The notes under the pieces were generated by a model. It saw only the letters and a program-made list of their open reading frames with translations, ran no database searches and had not been told where the DNA came from. Of a stretch of 64,000 bases of DNA, positions 1-15,022 are shown piece after piece (position 1 is the stretch's first letter; each line of letters opens with the position of its first letter). Both the position numbers and the translations under genes were made by a program. Source of the DNA: Tetrahymena thermophila SB210 (taxonomy: Eukaryota > Ciliophora > Oligohymenophorea > Hymenostomatida > Tetrahymenidae); contig NW_002476317.1 in the NCBI RefSeq assembly GCF_000189635.1, positions 806,001-870,000 of the forward strand, given 5' to 3'.

Positions 1-2947
<2,947 letters not shown>

Positions 2948-4511
2948 TTAAAATAATGCAATTCAAATTTAAATATCTATCCTCTTTAGGTTGTTTCAAA
3001 AATTAACTTTATTTTATATCTTTAAAAGTAGTATTATTTGTTTTTGCTTTGTTTGTCTTTATTTAAAGAGTTTTATGCTTTTAAATTTGTATAATCTGTT
3101 TCTAATTTTTTTTTTCTTTGTTTTTCTGTTAATTAATATGTCAAAAATTGACTCATCACTCAAAAATTAATAGTAAATAAATCAAAATTTACTTCGTATA
3201 TTTTTTAAATGAATTATTTTTGAAAAATTAAAAGAATAATTAAATGCGATTTCATTTAAATATAAGTAGAAAAAACTACCTTACAGGACAATGTCTAGTG
3301 TTTATCAATATTTAACATGTATGATTATCAAACTAAATTTCATCAAGAGATTTTATTTAATTATTAAATTCAATTAAATATATAAAAATTAAAGTAAATC
3401 TACAATTAAAAAATTAGTTTCAAATAAAGAAATTAATTTAATAATTTTTTTATAAAAGTTATTAAAATTTTTATTAAAAAAAATAATTTATCTATTTACA
3501 CATTCATTCTTAATTTAAAATATCTATTAAAGTATTAATATGAAGATTTAAAATTTCTTAATTTTAGTTTCAAAAATTTTCAAACTAAAGCTTAACTAGA
3601 GTCACACATTTTAATTATTTTATATAATTTTGTTTTTACAAATGCAATTTGGAAACAAAATAAATTAATTAATTTGTTAATTTCATTTTTAAATTTCCAT
3701 GCTTATTTGATATTTTTGAATGCTAAATAATCTTTAATAAAAGCCATATTCATAAAAATATATGACAAAAACCCTATAATTTGTTCCTAATTTTGTATAA
3801 TTACCTAAATTAAATAATTTTTTATAATTTAATTATTATTTTTTTTAATTAAAATAGAAATTTCAAATTCTACATAAGTTAATATTTACATTTCAAAGGT
3901 TTATTTAATTTGATAAAAGTTAATTTAAAAAAAAAACAATGTTAAAATTAAACTTATGGTGAATTTCATCAAAAAAATGTTTTTATTTTATAAACAATAA
4001 AAAGTTGAAATATTAAATTTTTGGTGTATTGATGGATAAAATTGAATAAGGGATATTTACAAAAGAAAGAAAATGAATTGAGGCTTTTTTTTAGGTATGA
4101 AAAAATAATTATGTTTTTGTTACCAAAAATTAATTTTGTTTTATGGCATAAAATCAGTATTGAGATTTGAAGAATCAAAAGAGATAAAAAAAAAAGACAA
4201 CAAATTAATCAAATAAAATCAATAGATATTTCATGCTTGATAAATAATCTAAAACAAACCAATATAATTAATTTTTTGCATACAAATTATATTTAGTATT
4301 GAAAATCATATTATTGACTTGATTATTTTAAATTGTCAAAATTTATTTGATTAATAAAAATAGAAAGCTTTCAAGAGATATTACTAAGTCATTAAATACA
4401 TACTTCTTAAAAAGATAAATGTTTAATTGCTGTTTAAAGAATAATTAAAAGCATGACGATGATGATAACGGCAATAAAAAAAAGGATAAAAGGCTAAAAA
4501 GTTAAATAAAT
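2948..4511. other. Divergent intergenic region, AT-rich
   Basis: Lies between the divergent starts of the NDR kinase and the methyltransferase-like gene, so both promoters should be here. No coding-like stretch, tRNA or clear repeat was seen; it consists mostly of A/T runs. Confidence 0.6.
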
Positions 4512-6773
4512 ATGAAGACAATCAACACTAATGATGAATCTATCTCTTAATTATAAGATACAAAACATTATACAAATAATTTAACAGTAACAAAGACAGA
4601 TATTTAGAATAATATGAATGCTAATACAGGAATACATAATTAATAAGGGTATATATCTGAAAAAAGTATACTCTCTCATTTGAATAGTGAGAAGAAAAAC
4701 CATAGAGACACAGTAGAAACACATAATAACAATAACAACAATTATAATAGCTTTTTTACTTCTGGTATGAATACTCCTAATTATGACTATAATTTCAAAG
4801 GTTAAGATATCAATTAATCTGATAAAAAAGGCAATTAGTAAGTAGCAACTGAGAAGGATAAAACAATTGCTTGTTCTTTAGATGCGAGTAATTTAGAGCA
4901 TTTTTAAAAAATTTTTGAAAAGAAGTAGGTAAAAGATTAGTAATTCGTGTAGCAAATAGACCAGTAAGTAAAGCAAAGGTTTCTTTTGAATAAATTCTTT
5001 TTTTTGAGAGACTAAGGAAATAAGTATGTTACTCTTGCTTATTGCAGTTATTAAGCTTTTTATGTTAATGGCGGGACATTTAATTATTCATTAGCGTCAA
5101 ATAAGAGTACATAAAGTATCTTAAATAACACTAGTTTATTATTCAAAGCAGCTCCTAATTAGAATTTAAATGTTTCAAAGCAAATAAATACAAGCTAAGA
5201 TAGTATAAATTCTTAAAACAATTCTACTATCTTTACTACTAGTAAAGTACAAAATAACAATGTTGATTTTTTAAACTACTAAAGTCTATATGCAAAATTT
5301 AAAGTAGATATGGATTAGACTGAAAATTTCACACCTTAAAAAATAGCATTTCATATTGCCTAAAAATTTAAAAAATACCCTATCTTAATAGACGCCTGCT
5401 GTGGTATTGGAGGAAATACTGTGCAAGTAATACTTAAATATAACAATCAAAAATTTACAATTTATTTTTCAATAACATTTTAATAATTTTACAATTTTTT
5501 ATTTAATAAAAATAGTTTTCCAAAATCAATAAATTTGTTTTTGCTGTTGACTAGAGCTATAGAGCTATTAAAACATGCAATGAAAACATAAAAAACCACA
5601 AATAAGATGTCTCAAATGTAGAATTCATTTAAGCAGATTTTTTATCATTAGAGTGTGGCGAGCTAGGCTAATTAAGAGCTGATATTGTATTCATAAATCC
5701 ACAGATAGATATGATTTCTGAAACAACAAAACCTGATATCTTTAAGCATTCTTCTCCTAATCTCTTAAAAGCAATGAAAAATGCATACAGAATGTCAAAA
5801 AACATAGCTATTCTACTACCCTATTACATAGATATAAACCAAATTCCTATATTATTGGATAAGTTTTATAGAATCTACAGAAATTTTCCTTTGTAAATTT
5901 AAGAATTTTAATTTTCCAAAATACTTATTTATTTGAATTAAAAAAATAATATTTTTGTAGAGACATGATTTAACATCACTGCCCTCACATAGAGATTATT
6001 TATATGAATGGAAAAATTAAGTATTTCTTGATTTTATTAGGTGACGCATCTAAGGTTATTTAATTTATATTTTTAATTTATATGAATTTGTTAAATTAAT
6101 TTTTAAAAAATAGATATCTTAAGAAGATGAAATTAAATTTCTCCAAGAGTACATATTAGATAATAGTCCATATAAAGGACCTTATGAAGAAAAAGTGTTA
6201 GAGTTGTTAAATACTATATTAAGGAAAGTAGGTATGTTTAAATTAATTAGATGTTTAGCTAAATCAATTGATATCAATGATCTTTAGAAGTAAAAAAATT
6301 TACTAAATTCTTTTAGTGATGAATTAGAAAAAGAGGGCATTATCCATCAAAAAGAAATCAAAAATATGTTAAATTTAACAAACAATATTTCAAATGTTTG
6401 TGAAAGTGCTTCTGACTTAGTAGGGTCTCCAAACTAATTTCCAAACAGTTTCACATCTTAATAAAGCTTTTAGTTAAATGTTTAATAAGGTTCTCTTGTA
6501 TAATCTTAGGAATTAAATTAATAGTTACCAAAAGCTACTAGCTCAAAGTAAATATCATTTGATAAGGATTCATAAAGCAACTCATTTTATGGAGGAGGAG
6601 TAGAAAGCAGTCTCGGAGATTTGTTAGAAAAAAAAGATAGCTTAAGTGAAAATGATATTTCTGATAATTACTCCAATAATGAAAGTGATTTCTATTTCGA
6701 TGAATATAATAACATTCCAATAGATGGAAATAAAATTAATTTAAATGTAAATAATCAAATAAAGTCAATTTGA
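4512..6773 (+). CDS. Divergent trimethylguanosine synthase (TGS1-like) methyltransferase
   Basis: Four exons, 4512-5426, 5516-5892, 5961-6054 and 6114-6773 (681 aa). Residues 1 to about 265 are low-complexity and Asn/Gln/Ser-rich. Then a TGS1-type class I methyltransferase fold: ENFTPQKIAFHIA, motif I LIDACCGIGGNTVQ (about 288-305), FAVDQS with the ribose-binding Asp, then FIQADF. These match TGS1, the enzyme that converts m7G caps of snRNA/snoRNA to the 2,2,7-trimethyl form with AdoMet. The downstream catalytic signature SPPWGGP of TGS1 is not kept: the same place reads DIVFINPQIDMIS (about 361-373), so the Trp that stacks on the cap base is missing. The end of the fold, IEIIYMNGKIKYFLILLGD, aligns with the last TGS1 strands. 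About 220 acidic, low-complexity residues follow. The third intron uses the donor GTTATT. It may be a non-cap methyltransferase or an inactive paralogue. Confidence 0.72.
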
Positions 6774-7991
6774 TTCACCTTTCCTATTTCAATAATCTTA
6801 AAAAGTCTTAGTAATCTTAAAAATAAAAAAATAAATAATAAAATTAATTATCACATAAAAAAAGATATTGATGATGGATGGATAACTCATACAAATCTTT
6901 ATCGATAATAAAACATTTATAAACTTATCAAATTAATTCAAATTAAAACTTATATAAATGTATAATAAAATTGATTGATTGAATAGTATATTTTACATAA
7001 ATTAACTATTAATAATTATCTCTAAAAACAAAAATATTTTTTCTAAATTTTAAAAATAAAAAAATTAATTAACAAACAAATAAATTAATAAAAGATATGA
7101 TATCAAAATGAATTAAAACTTAACAAAGTTATTTTAATTAGTTAAATAATATTAAATTAATTAATAATTTCAAAAATATTTATGTTTGCTTCTATTTAAA
7201 TAAATATCAAAATAAATAGACTTAAAGCAAGTTTATTTTTTAATGTTAAAAATAAAATAAAAGAATAAAATTTTTTCTAATTACTATTTAATTAATTGTG
7301 ATTAACTATTTAATAATTCAAATAAGTTTATTTTTATAAATGTATAAAGTATCTTTAAGAGCAGTAAATTTTTAATCAAAATTAATTCAAGATATTAAAA
7401 AAATATTGTTTATTTATTTTAAAAAGAAAAGTAAAATCTGCTTAAAGATAATAATTGGTTAAACTTTCTTTATGAAATAATTAAGAAAAATTTGCCCAAA
7501 GTACATGATTAAGTAAAATATTAATTGATTATATGTGATTGATGATAAATTTGTTTTTAAAGTAAGTTCATGAAAAAGATGTATGATACTCTTTTAAAGG
7601 ATAATAATCTTAAAAAAATGAATTCAAGATAATTAAGAATATTTTATTGCTTTTTTAAGAAGGTAACACAAATCTGATGAAAGTGAAGTTAGTTAATCTT
7701 TCTTTATGAAATATTTAATAAAATAATAGAACAGAGTAATACATAATTATGTAAATACTATTTAATAGGGATTAATGATTAATTAATTCTTATAATAAGT
7801 ATATAAATTATTAGTAAATTTATTTAATTTTTTTAATAATTACATTAGATTTTATTAGATGAAATTAAATTATTTACATAATTTTATTATTGAAATATTA
7901 AATTATTTCAGAAAAATCTATTTTATTTATTTCAATATTTTTGGTTATTAATTATTTCAATAAGAATGAATGCTAATTTAGTCATTCATCC
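6774..7991. other. Convergent intergenic region
   Basis: Lies between the stops of the methyltransferase-like gene and the minus-strand kinase, so it holds two 3' UTRs. Almost pure A/T; no gene or structured element was recognised. Confidence 0.6.
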
Positions 7992-9794
7992 TCAGTTTTT
8001 AAGCGAGCCATATTTTTTTAAGTTTTCTATTTGGTTTGATATATCCATTGGAGATAGCCAGGTGTCTTTTAATATCTTTTATTTAAAATTTAAAACAAAA
8101 TTTAAAATTTTATAAATATATTTTAATATTTAATTACTGATGTTGCATTTATTCTTTCGTTGTTATTTGTGTTTAGTATTTTTTATATTAAATATTTTGC
8201 TCCTGTAGAAACATGAGGTGGGAATTTGGCTTCTCCTCTTTATATCTCTTTGAAAAGTGTTTTATCATCTATACCTCTAAAAGGAAAAGTACCACACAAC
8301 ATAACATACAAAAGAATACCAGCTGCCCAAATATCTACTGGCTATCCGTAATATTCTTTTTTAGCTACTATTTCAGGTGCCATATAACCTTGATTATTTT
8401 AAAATTGCTATTAAATTTTGAACAATATTTAAAATATTTACTTGGGGTTCCACAAAAAATAGATAACTTTTTTTCAGGTGGAATAATTATGGAAAATCCA
8501 AAATCAATAATTTTAACATTATTTTATTTATCAAGTAATATATTTTCAAGTTTGATATCTCTATGTACAACATTTTTAGAATGCAGATACTCTAAGCCTA
8601 AAATTAATTATTTAAATATCCTCTTTGCTTCATTTTCAGGTAGTTTTCTTCCAGTATGCAGTTTCAGGTATGAATGAAGTGAGCTTGATCCTACATATTC
8701 CATTACTAAGTTAATCTTAAAGTAAAAAATATTGAAAGTAGAACAATTTAAATAAAAAGAAAATTTAATTATTTTGTTCATTCAAAAAAATAAAAATCAA
8801 TCAATTAATTTTTATGAATGAAAGAAGTTTTTGGTGAAATAATTGCTCAATCTATTTAAATTTGAGGAAGATTTAAATGTAATTTTATAAAATTGCTGAA
8901 ATCAATCACTTCATATTGAACTAATTTTCAAAAATAATAAATACATGCTTTGGAGTATCTATTGTTTTAAATAATTTTATACAGTGGCTATGATCTAGCT
9001 TCTACAATATTTAAATCTCTCTTTGGACATTTTTCTTCTTTTAGGGATCAAATAGTTTAAATTTTTCGTATAGCTTCACTGCAACTTTAATATTGTTAAC
9101 TTTATCTACACCTAGTTTTACAGTCGCATAGCTTCCCGTTCCTTTAGTAATAATTTAAGTAAAAATCATTTTAAAACTAACATTTTTTTAACTTATTATT
9201 CTTTTATATATAGCTTAACATAATTTATAAGCAGAATAATGATTAAAAATAATTACCTATAACAGGACCTAATGTATAATTTTCAAGTTAATTTATAGAA
9301 TTTTAAGTTTAAGTAATAGGTGATAGACTTCCTTATTATATATTAGTTGTAGTGATCTTACTTGAATCTATCATTACTTTTTTTACATTCTCTTTGTCTT
9401 AAGTCTTTTTATTTAAAAATTTTTTGTTAAATAAGAGTAGGAATAACTTTTTAGGCATTTAATATTTTAAATTTACTACAATTTATCTAGAATTTCTCAC
9501 AGAATTCAATGAAGATTCTCTGCGCCCTTAAGACACTGTATTATTGTTGTTTGAAGGTTTTAGAACATTTTTCATTGAACCTATTACTTATTGCTCCTTC
9601 TGGCTTGTGTTGTTTTTTAAATAAGGAATAGCAGTTAGGGTGTTTGGTTTTGTTCTGCTTACTGGTGGCTTTGAAAAACTGCTAGCTAAGTTTTCATCTT
9701 TAACTTTTCTTGAAGCTAGCTACTAGAGCTCTTTCTCGAGCATTTAGGCTTATCTTTCAATTTTAGCTTTCTTCTCTTTCTATAAAAAGTACAT
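7992..9794 (-). CDS. CAMK/SNF1-like Ser/Thr protein kinase
   Basis: Exons 9794-9257, 9141-8945, 8715-8442, 8388-8138 and 8075-7992; phases agree (447 aa, or 25 fewer if an in-frame AT-rich 75-nt stretch in exon 1 is also an intron). About 175 residues of Lys/Ser/Asn-rich N-terminus, with a charged helical start, precede a complete kinase domain: IGTGSYATVKLG, VAVKLYEKF (Lys), HSYLKLHTGRKLPE, VVHRDIKLENILL, IIDFGFS, FCGTPSYMAPEIV, VDIWAAGILLYVMLCG and RINATSILKDTWLS, ending about 20 residues after the C-lobe. All catalytic residues are present, so it should be active. The HRDIKLEN and CGTPSYMAPEI motifs point to the CAMK/SNF1/MARK branch; no Ca-binding EF hands follow. The start is the first good ATG of the open frame; a further upstream exon is possible. 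Substrate unknown. Confidence 0.85.
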
Positions 9795-11097
9795 CTTTCT
9801 TTATTACCTTTATTTTTGATTATTTTTGTAGCTTGGTTGAAAGATAATATTTTTTTTTAAGTAAATTTAAAAGATGTGATTTTCTGATTGTTTATTTATT
9901 TATTTATTTTCTCACTTTGAAATGTTTTTCTGATTTTATGATTAAATTTCAATAAAGTCTTAAGCCTTATTAATAAATATTTAAAACCAACAATTTTTTC
10001 TTAACTACCCACTTTTTATTGATTAGCTGTTAAGATTAATTAAATTCATCACTAAAAACTCACTTTAGCTTAAAATAAGTTCACATCAATCAGATTGTAT
10101 GTTTTAACCTTCTGAATTAATTCTTTTAAAAAATATAAAAATTTAAAATTAGAATAAAATATTAAATGTTATTTTTTTATGTATAATTTTAAAAGAAATA
10201 GTATTAATTATCTATCTATGAAATTTATTACCTAAAATAAATTTAAGAGAACTATAAATCCCAGAGTCTATACAAAAATATATTTTTCTTTATCATTTAA
10301 TTTAAATATTCTTTAGTTGTAATTTTCAATTAAACATTAAAATAAATATTATTTATTTGTTTCTTCTTGTCTAAAATTTAATAAATCTTCTAACATATTA
10401 TTTTTGCTAAAACTATTACTTATTTTCAAACTTTTAAGATAAATAATTTTTTGCAAATTAAAATTAAAAATATCTTTATTTTATTTAAAATAAGTATCAA
10501 AATTAAAAATAAATTATTGATTTTAATTTTTTTAGTCAGATATTTTTTGAGCTACTTGAATTTAATATAAAAAAATAATATAAATTATTTTTTATTTTTT
10601 ATCAATTTAATAATTTAGAAAATATATTACAAAGATAAAATTTATAAAATTTCTAACTCAAAAATAAATTTTTCTAAAATGATTATTTATATATTTAGAT
10701 ATTATTATTGAATAATGTTTAAAAACAATTTGCTTAATATCAAGTTTTTGAAAGATTTTTTTTAAAATAAAAACAGTATTAAAATACAATTAAATATATA
10801 ATAAAATCTTAAGATTAGAAATTCTATTTGTATATAAATTAATTAGCAATTAAAAGATTTTTTTTTATCTTACTTAGTTATTATTCTAATGGATCTTTAA
10901 AATTTTTAAAATTTGTTTCCTTAAAAAAAATAAAGGAATATAACTTTAAAATAACTAAAATAATTATGAAATTTACTAGCTAAAAAATTATGGCCTGAAT
11001 TTTTTTATTAAATCTAAGTTAAAAATAGTAAAAATTAATTCTAATTTAATTAGCTAAAAAAAAACAAAGAAAATATTATATAAAAGCTCTAACTAAT
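9795..11097. other. Divergent intergenic region
   Basis: Upstream of both the minus-strand kinase and the first vWA gene; should carry both promoters. Contains short (TTTA)n runs near 9893-9912 and otherwise A/T-rich sequence; no gene seen. Confidence 0.6.
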
Positions 11098-13951
11098 ATG
11101 GGTTAAGAAGACATAATGTAAACATCTTTAGATAGCAGACCAAAAAAATAAAATCTAATAAATAGGGCTAGGAGTATATCTACCTCAGCTACAATAAATT
11201 GTAAAAGTTTTTAATTTATAGTTATATTAATTTCATTTATATTTAAAAGGTAATAATGAAAATAGATTGAAGAACAATTTATTTCTTAGTAGAAAAAATG
11301 ATATTTTTTAAAGAGCATATAACCAAAATAATATTTAAAAAAGCTTTAAAATTACCAAAAATAAATAAAATAATATTGTTAAAATAGAAGACTAATCTAC
11401 AATTGGTTCGATAAGGCCTAAAAATTATAGCATATTCAGCAATTCCTCTAATATGTCTAGTTCTCAAACAAAATATTCTTAACTATTAGAGGATTAATCA
11501 GATAACATTATATAAAAAAATGTTAAAAGACGTAAAAACAGTAACTGCAGTACTATATCTAATCAAAATTCAATAAACTTTCATATAGGAACAGATTAAA
11601 CTATACCCTCTTAAAATGGATAAAAGACTCGAATCGACAGTCCTTTAAGTTCTTGTAAAAAAAAAGTAGAATTAAATATAGAAGTATCTTAAAAACAAAG
11701 AGTTAAAAATTTTAATACTTTAAAAAATCATATTAGCTTTAGTAAAAATAATGAAAGATATTAATGCTTTGCTGAAGATTCTATTATAGATGAAATTTCT
11801 ATTGGAACTAATCCAAAATCACCTAAATCCATATGTAGTACAAAATGTAGTCCAAGATCAAGAATTTTAAGTTTTTTTTCTTATACAGACTATTAGTAGA
11901 ATTTAGAAAACATACATTCATAGCCAAAAAATTTTTAAAAATAATAAAGAATTTACTTTTATGATATAAAAAAATATTTATTTAATTGCTATGATGAATT
12001 TGATCATAAGCGTTTTGGAACTATCCTTAACTAAGATTCTCCTCTAGATTATAACTTTCTTAAAGATTTCATTTAAATCAATCAAAGATTCATTTCAGAT
12101 AATTTATCTTTTTAAATAGCTTCATTAGAGAAAATGCATATAAATAACTATCGTGTTTCAATAGACTGCCTTTTGAAATTATAAATTGCTAAAAAAGACG
12201 CTCAGAGCATTTAAAATTATATAAAATAATTAGAAGATTACTATAACAAGAAATAAAAAAATTTAAGTGCAGTTTATAGAAATAAAATGCTTAAATTTAA
12301 CAAAGCTAATGGAAAAGTTTAGCTGAGTGTAGACGATTTTATTAAAAGTCCTTTTGATCTAGTGTTAATTATCGATTATAATAACGAATTCTAAAAATAA
12401 ATTCAATAAACTATCCATTAAATTTTAGATCAAACAAATTAACACAGTAGAATTTGCCTTATTTTTCCTGATTTTATTAGAGGTAAATGTGTAAGAACTG
12501 ATTTACTTATATGTAATAATGAAAATAAGCAAATTCTTTAGGATTTAATTTAAAAAAATCTTTTTAACTGCTAAATAGATCAAATCAATAATGATTATTT
12601 AGAATATTTAGAAGATGAGGAGTAGAAAAAATAAATTCAGAAGTGTTCGTATTTTTAATTTTTAAAATCTAAAGCAGGATTTCACGAAATAGCCTTCCAA
12701 CATGCCTTTCTAACTCTGACTTAAAAAACCTACATAAACTATCAATAATCAATATTTCTGATTTCAGATGGATATAATCCTCCTAACTTAGAAACAATAA
12801 GGAATAAATTCAATTATTTCAGCACCTAAAATAATTATAATTTACATAATATTGATGAAAACTTAAGTTTTAAAGTTTTTTAATACTGTTCTAAAAACTA
12901 GACAGACGAATCTTTATTCAATTTATCGTAGCTGAAGGGGGGAAGATACTTTTATGTTCAAAGAATTGACGATCTTTAACATGTAGTAAATTAAGCAATG
13001 AACGATTTAAATTCAAATGTAGCTTTTTCAACAATTGCTTCAGTAGATTTAACAAATCATTCTTAAATAAATTTGAAGTCAAAAGATTAATTTATAGAGA
13101 ACTTTTCATAAACACGCCCAAGACAAACATCAATCGCAAATAGTATTTTATATAATCAATAAATAAATTTTGAGTATCTTGATGAAGAATAAGAAATTAT
13201 AAGAAGCGACTTGTAAGAGGGGAAAAATTAAAATCCTTAAAAAAACATAAAAGAAAAGATAGTTGAAGCTTAAATAAGCGGGTAAAAATTATTTACCTAA
13301 GAAATTAGTAAATTATATGGAGGTTAGCTAATTTGGTTTCAAGAAAGCAGTCAAAGCATATCAATTAAAATTTAACATTTCAGACATGGCCAATAAAAAA
13401 TTTTTCCTTTTTGCATTGATTTGAAGCCTTCTAACTTACTAGCACAATCAGAAATAGCTGAATTTACAATTGCAAATGGCACTTGCCTATTTTTTGCCTC
13501 TTCAGAAAAATTTCATTCAAAAGCTTTTACTGTTATTTATTAGAAAAAATTTTGCTCTTGTTAAGCTGAAATTCATTTTTATTTAAATAAAAATCAAACA
13601 TATAATATATCTACCTTAAACTTCCATACTTCTTCAAGATAGATTTCATACAATCAGATGAATTTAGAAAAAAATTAAGCATCGGGATTTGAGATTGTTA
13701 AATATATTACCTATTATGAGTTCATTGAAAGTCTAGAACAAATAATTGAATCTTATTTGCAAAAATCAATATCGAAGTAGGAATTCATGACAAAAATTAG
13801 ATAAATACTCTTAAAAAATCCTCAAAAAAGCTTAGGAAATTTTCTCTATTAGGTCTAATCTTTGCTTTCGTACTTAAATGATTCTGAGCGAAATATCATA
13901 GCGACTTTATATTTTAAGAGCGTTATATAAAGTTGCAAGCTTTAATGTTGA
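11098..13951 (+). CDS. vWA-family protein 1 (degenerate MIDAS)
   Basis: Two exons, 11098-11200 and 11250-13951, joined through a 49-nt intron (934 aa). The first 350 or so residues are Asn/Ser/Lys-rich and probably disordered. A von Willebrand A-like domain follows, recognised by SPFDLVLIIDYNNEF, HSRICLIFPDFIRG and FLISDGYNP. The metal-site signature DxSxS of active vWA domains reads DYNNE here, so divalent-metal-dependent ligand binding is doubtful. Downstream is the family's LYGGQLIWFQE element, here the least conserved of the four copies, then a helical C-terminus. This is the first of four same-strand paralogues (11.1-25.3 kb) and the most diverged. The closest known architecture is the eukaryotic cytosolic vWA family, which includes plant vWA-RING proteins; no RING was seen here. 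Cellular role unknown. Confidence 0.8.
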
Positions 13952-15022
13952 AATAATTTCCCCACTTAAATATATTAGCAATAATTTAATAATTACTTAC
14001 CTTAATAAAAAAAACAATAATATGTAATTATTAGATAGTCAATTTTAGAATAGTTCTAATTACTTCATCTGATTATTAATTTAAAAAGAGTACCTTTTTT
14101 AAATTTTTATTTGATGTTAATTCATAGTAGTGAGTTAGACCTCATATATGCTTTTAAAAATTATTATATAAAATGAATAATTTTACACTCTTTCTTTATT
14201 TAGATTGCTATTAATTTCTGTTTTGTAAATTTTAAAATATATTATTTTAAATTTTCATGGTAAATAAAATACTTTTATTTACTCATTTATCTTTGTATTT
14301 TAATTATTTTTTTCTATTACTTTTAAACCTAATAACTTTTATTATATATATTACCTTAAAAATAAAATAGTAGATACAAAAGATATTATCACAATTTTAT
14401 AAATATTGAGATTTTATATAACTTTTATTAAAAATATATACTTCAAATATAAAATATTATTAATCAACAATAACTTATATTTAAATTATAAGTATGATTC
14501 AGTGCTCTAAAAATATCTTTTCTTTAGAATTTTTAAAAATTTATTATTAAAACTTAACCTATAAAAAAGCCTTTAAAAATAGAAAACTTTTATTTTTGAT
14601 ATAGAAAAGTAAAATAGGAAGATTGAATAAGGATTTCTTTGATTAATTAATTTCGAATTTATTAAATTTTTACAAATTATGTTCAATCTATTTTATTAAA
14701 TTGATCAATTCGATTGTAAGAAATTGGCACAAATTTTAAGATTACATAAATAAAGGTATCAAAATTTGTCAAGAAAAATATAGCTTCAGATGAAATTAAA
14801 TTATCAAATTATCTATCTATCTATTCGTTTATAAAAGATAAATATAAATAATTGTTAATATATCAAAAATAAAATATAAATAACCTATAAAAACAAAAGG
14901 CTTATTCATATTTAAATAATAAAAAAGATTTTTTCTTTAATAAAACATATACCAAAAGATCTATCTCACAAAAATACCAACAAAAACTTATATTATCATA
15001 ACTCATAAATAAAAACCAAAAA
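13952..15022. other. Intergenic, vWA 1 to vWA 2
   Basis: A/T-rich spacer that must hold the 3' UTR of vWA 1 and the promoter of vWA 2. Nothing else supported. Confidence 0.6.
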
